DNA of 7,175 bases. Source: an uncultured Verrucomicrobiota bacterium. GTDB taxonomy: Bacteria > Verrucomicrobiota > Kiritimatiellia > RFP12 > UBA1067. Each line of letters opens with the position of its first letter. Position 1 is the first letter of the stretch. This document shows, one piece after another, positions 6,962 through 7,175 of this stretch. The notes under the pieces were generated by a model. The model was not told the DNA's origin and did no database searches. It saw only the letters and a list, made by a program, of their open reading frames with translations. The stretch spans positions 1 through 7,175 of the forward strand of contig CAMOXA010000076.1 of the NCBI GenBank assembly GCA_946628745.1, read 5' to 3'. The position numbers and the translations under genes are program-made.

Positions 6962-7011
6962 CGGGGACATATTGCTCGCGGCTTCTTTGCGCGTATAGAG
7001 CCGCGCCCCCG
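6962..7011 (+). repeat. GC-rich imperfect hairpin downstream of mnmE
   Basis: The inner stem pairs CGCGGCT (6977-6983) with AGCCGCG (6999-7005), plus one possible G-U pair, over a loop of about 13 bases. An outer five-pair stem joins CGGGG (6962-6966) to CCCCG (7007-7011) across an uneven internal loop. It starts 15 bases after the mnmE stop. No T run follows, so it is not a standard intrinsic terminator. It could stabilise the 3' end of the mnmE mRNA or pause polymerase, or be chance pairing in high-GC DNA. Confidence 0.35.
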
Positions 7012-7088
7012 AAATCGTCGCGGACCGGTGATCGAAAAGGAGCTGCAGCGAAAAAACCGGAGTTGAAGAACCAATTTTTCAAACCCTA

Positions 7089-7117
7089 TTGACATAGTAA
7101 TAAGGATGTGGTAAGAT
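7089..7117 (+). promoter_or_regulatory. Strong consensus promoter reading out of the window
   Basis: A perfect -35 TTGACA (7089-7094), a 17-base spacer and an extended -10 TGGTAAGAT (7109-7117, hexamer 5 of 6) form the most consensus-like promoter here. Predicted +1 is A7124. It sits in a clearly AT-richer stretch than the genes, and the 12-mer at its -10 (7106-7117) matches that of the antiporter promoter at 10 of 12 positions. Unlike the other two promoters, no long reading frame starts at its predicted +1. Confidence 0.75.
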
Positions 7118-7123
7118 ACCTTC

Positions 7124-7175
7124 ACATCGGTTGAATTGTACATGTTGAATAGAGTGTTCCAACGCAACGATTGAG
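7124..7175 (+). other. Predicted transcribed leader or small RNA start, incomplete at window edge
   Basis: These bases lie downstream of the predicted +1 at 7124. The only ATG (7142) opens a ten-residue frame, MLNRVFQRND, closed by TGA at 7172-7174, with no Shine-Dalgarno. GTTGAAT occurs twice (7130-7136 and 7144-7150). No tRNA, rRNA or known riboswitch hallmark is recognisable in so short a piece. It may be the leader of a downstream gene, a leader peptide or the 5' end of a non-coding RNA; the window ends too soon to tell. Confidence 0.4.

Noticed and set aside
6962..7011. Intrinsic terminator for mnmE
   Set aside because: The hairpin is followed by CGAAATCG with no T run, so the classic terminator definition is not met; kept only as an inverted repeat.
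7130..7150. CRISPR-like or iteron-like repeat from the two GTTGAAT copies
   Set aside because: Only two 7-base copies are seen, spaced 14 bases apart in AT-rich DNA; this is compatible with chance and there is no further array.
7142..7174. Ten-residue peptide gene MLNRVFQRND
   Set aside because: No Shine-Dalgarno and too short to judge coding character; mentioned within the leader feature and not called as a CDS.

Overview
The window is a compact, high-GC bacterial chromosome segment. It holds five complete protein genes, all on the + strand, with almost no intergenic space until the last ~225 bases. The gene set suggests a PVC-type bacterium (Verrucomicrobiota, Kiritimatiellota or Lentisphaerota): a secreted prenyltransferase/squalene-oxidase-repeat protein, a cation/proton antiporter fused to a PTS EIIA domain, and high GC. 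This placement is an inference; there is no rRNA or other decisive taxonomic marker.

Layout. Positions 1-39 carry a near-consensus sigma70-type promoter whose predicted start falls on the A of the htpX start codon. The first transcription unit is htpX (membrane zinc metalloprotease, 40-951), then a secreted alpha/alpha-toroid protein of unknown function (963-2030, with a good Shine-Dalgarno), then a U32-family protein of the TrhP/YegQ/YrrO type (2027-3280, ATGA overlap). A second promoter overlaps the stop codon of the U32 gene and ends 8 bases before the next start codon. It drives a 763-residue antiporter-linker-EIIA fusion (3315-5606), directly abutted by mnmE (5607-6947, GTG start). The segment after mnmE (6948-7088) is non-coding and contains one GC-rich imperfect hairpin without a U tract. 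The last ~100 bases turn AT-rich and contain the most consensus-like promoter of the window (7089-7117). Its gene lies mostly or wholly beyond the end.

How the parts relate. HtpX and the antiporter point to envelope and ion homeostasis. The U32 protein and MnmE both belong to families that modify the wobble uridine (U34) of tRNA, by different chemistries. The most interesting features are the shared promoter design (extended -10, 17-base spacer; two of three placed so that the mRNA would be leaderless or nearly so) and the three-part antiporter, with an unrecognised ~105-residue segment between the membrane domain and a phosphorylatable EIIA domain. I did not find a defence system, mobile element, CRISPR array, tRNA or rRNA.
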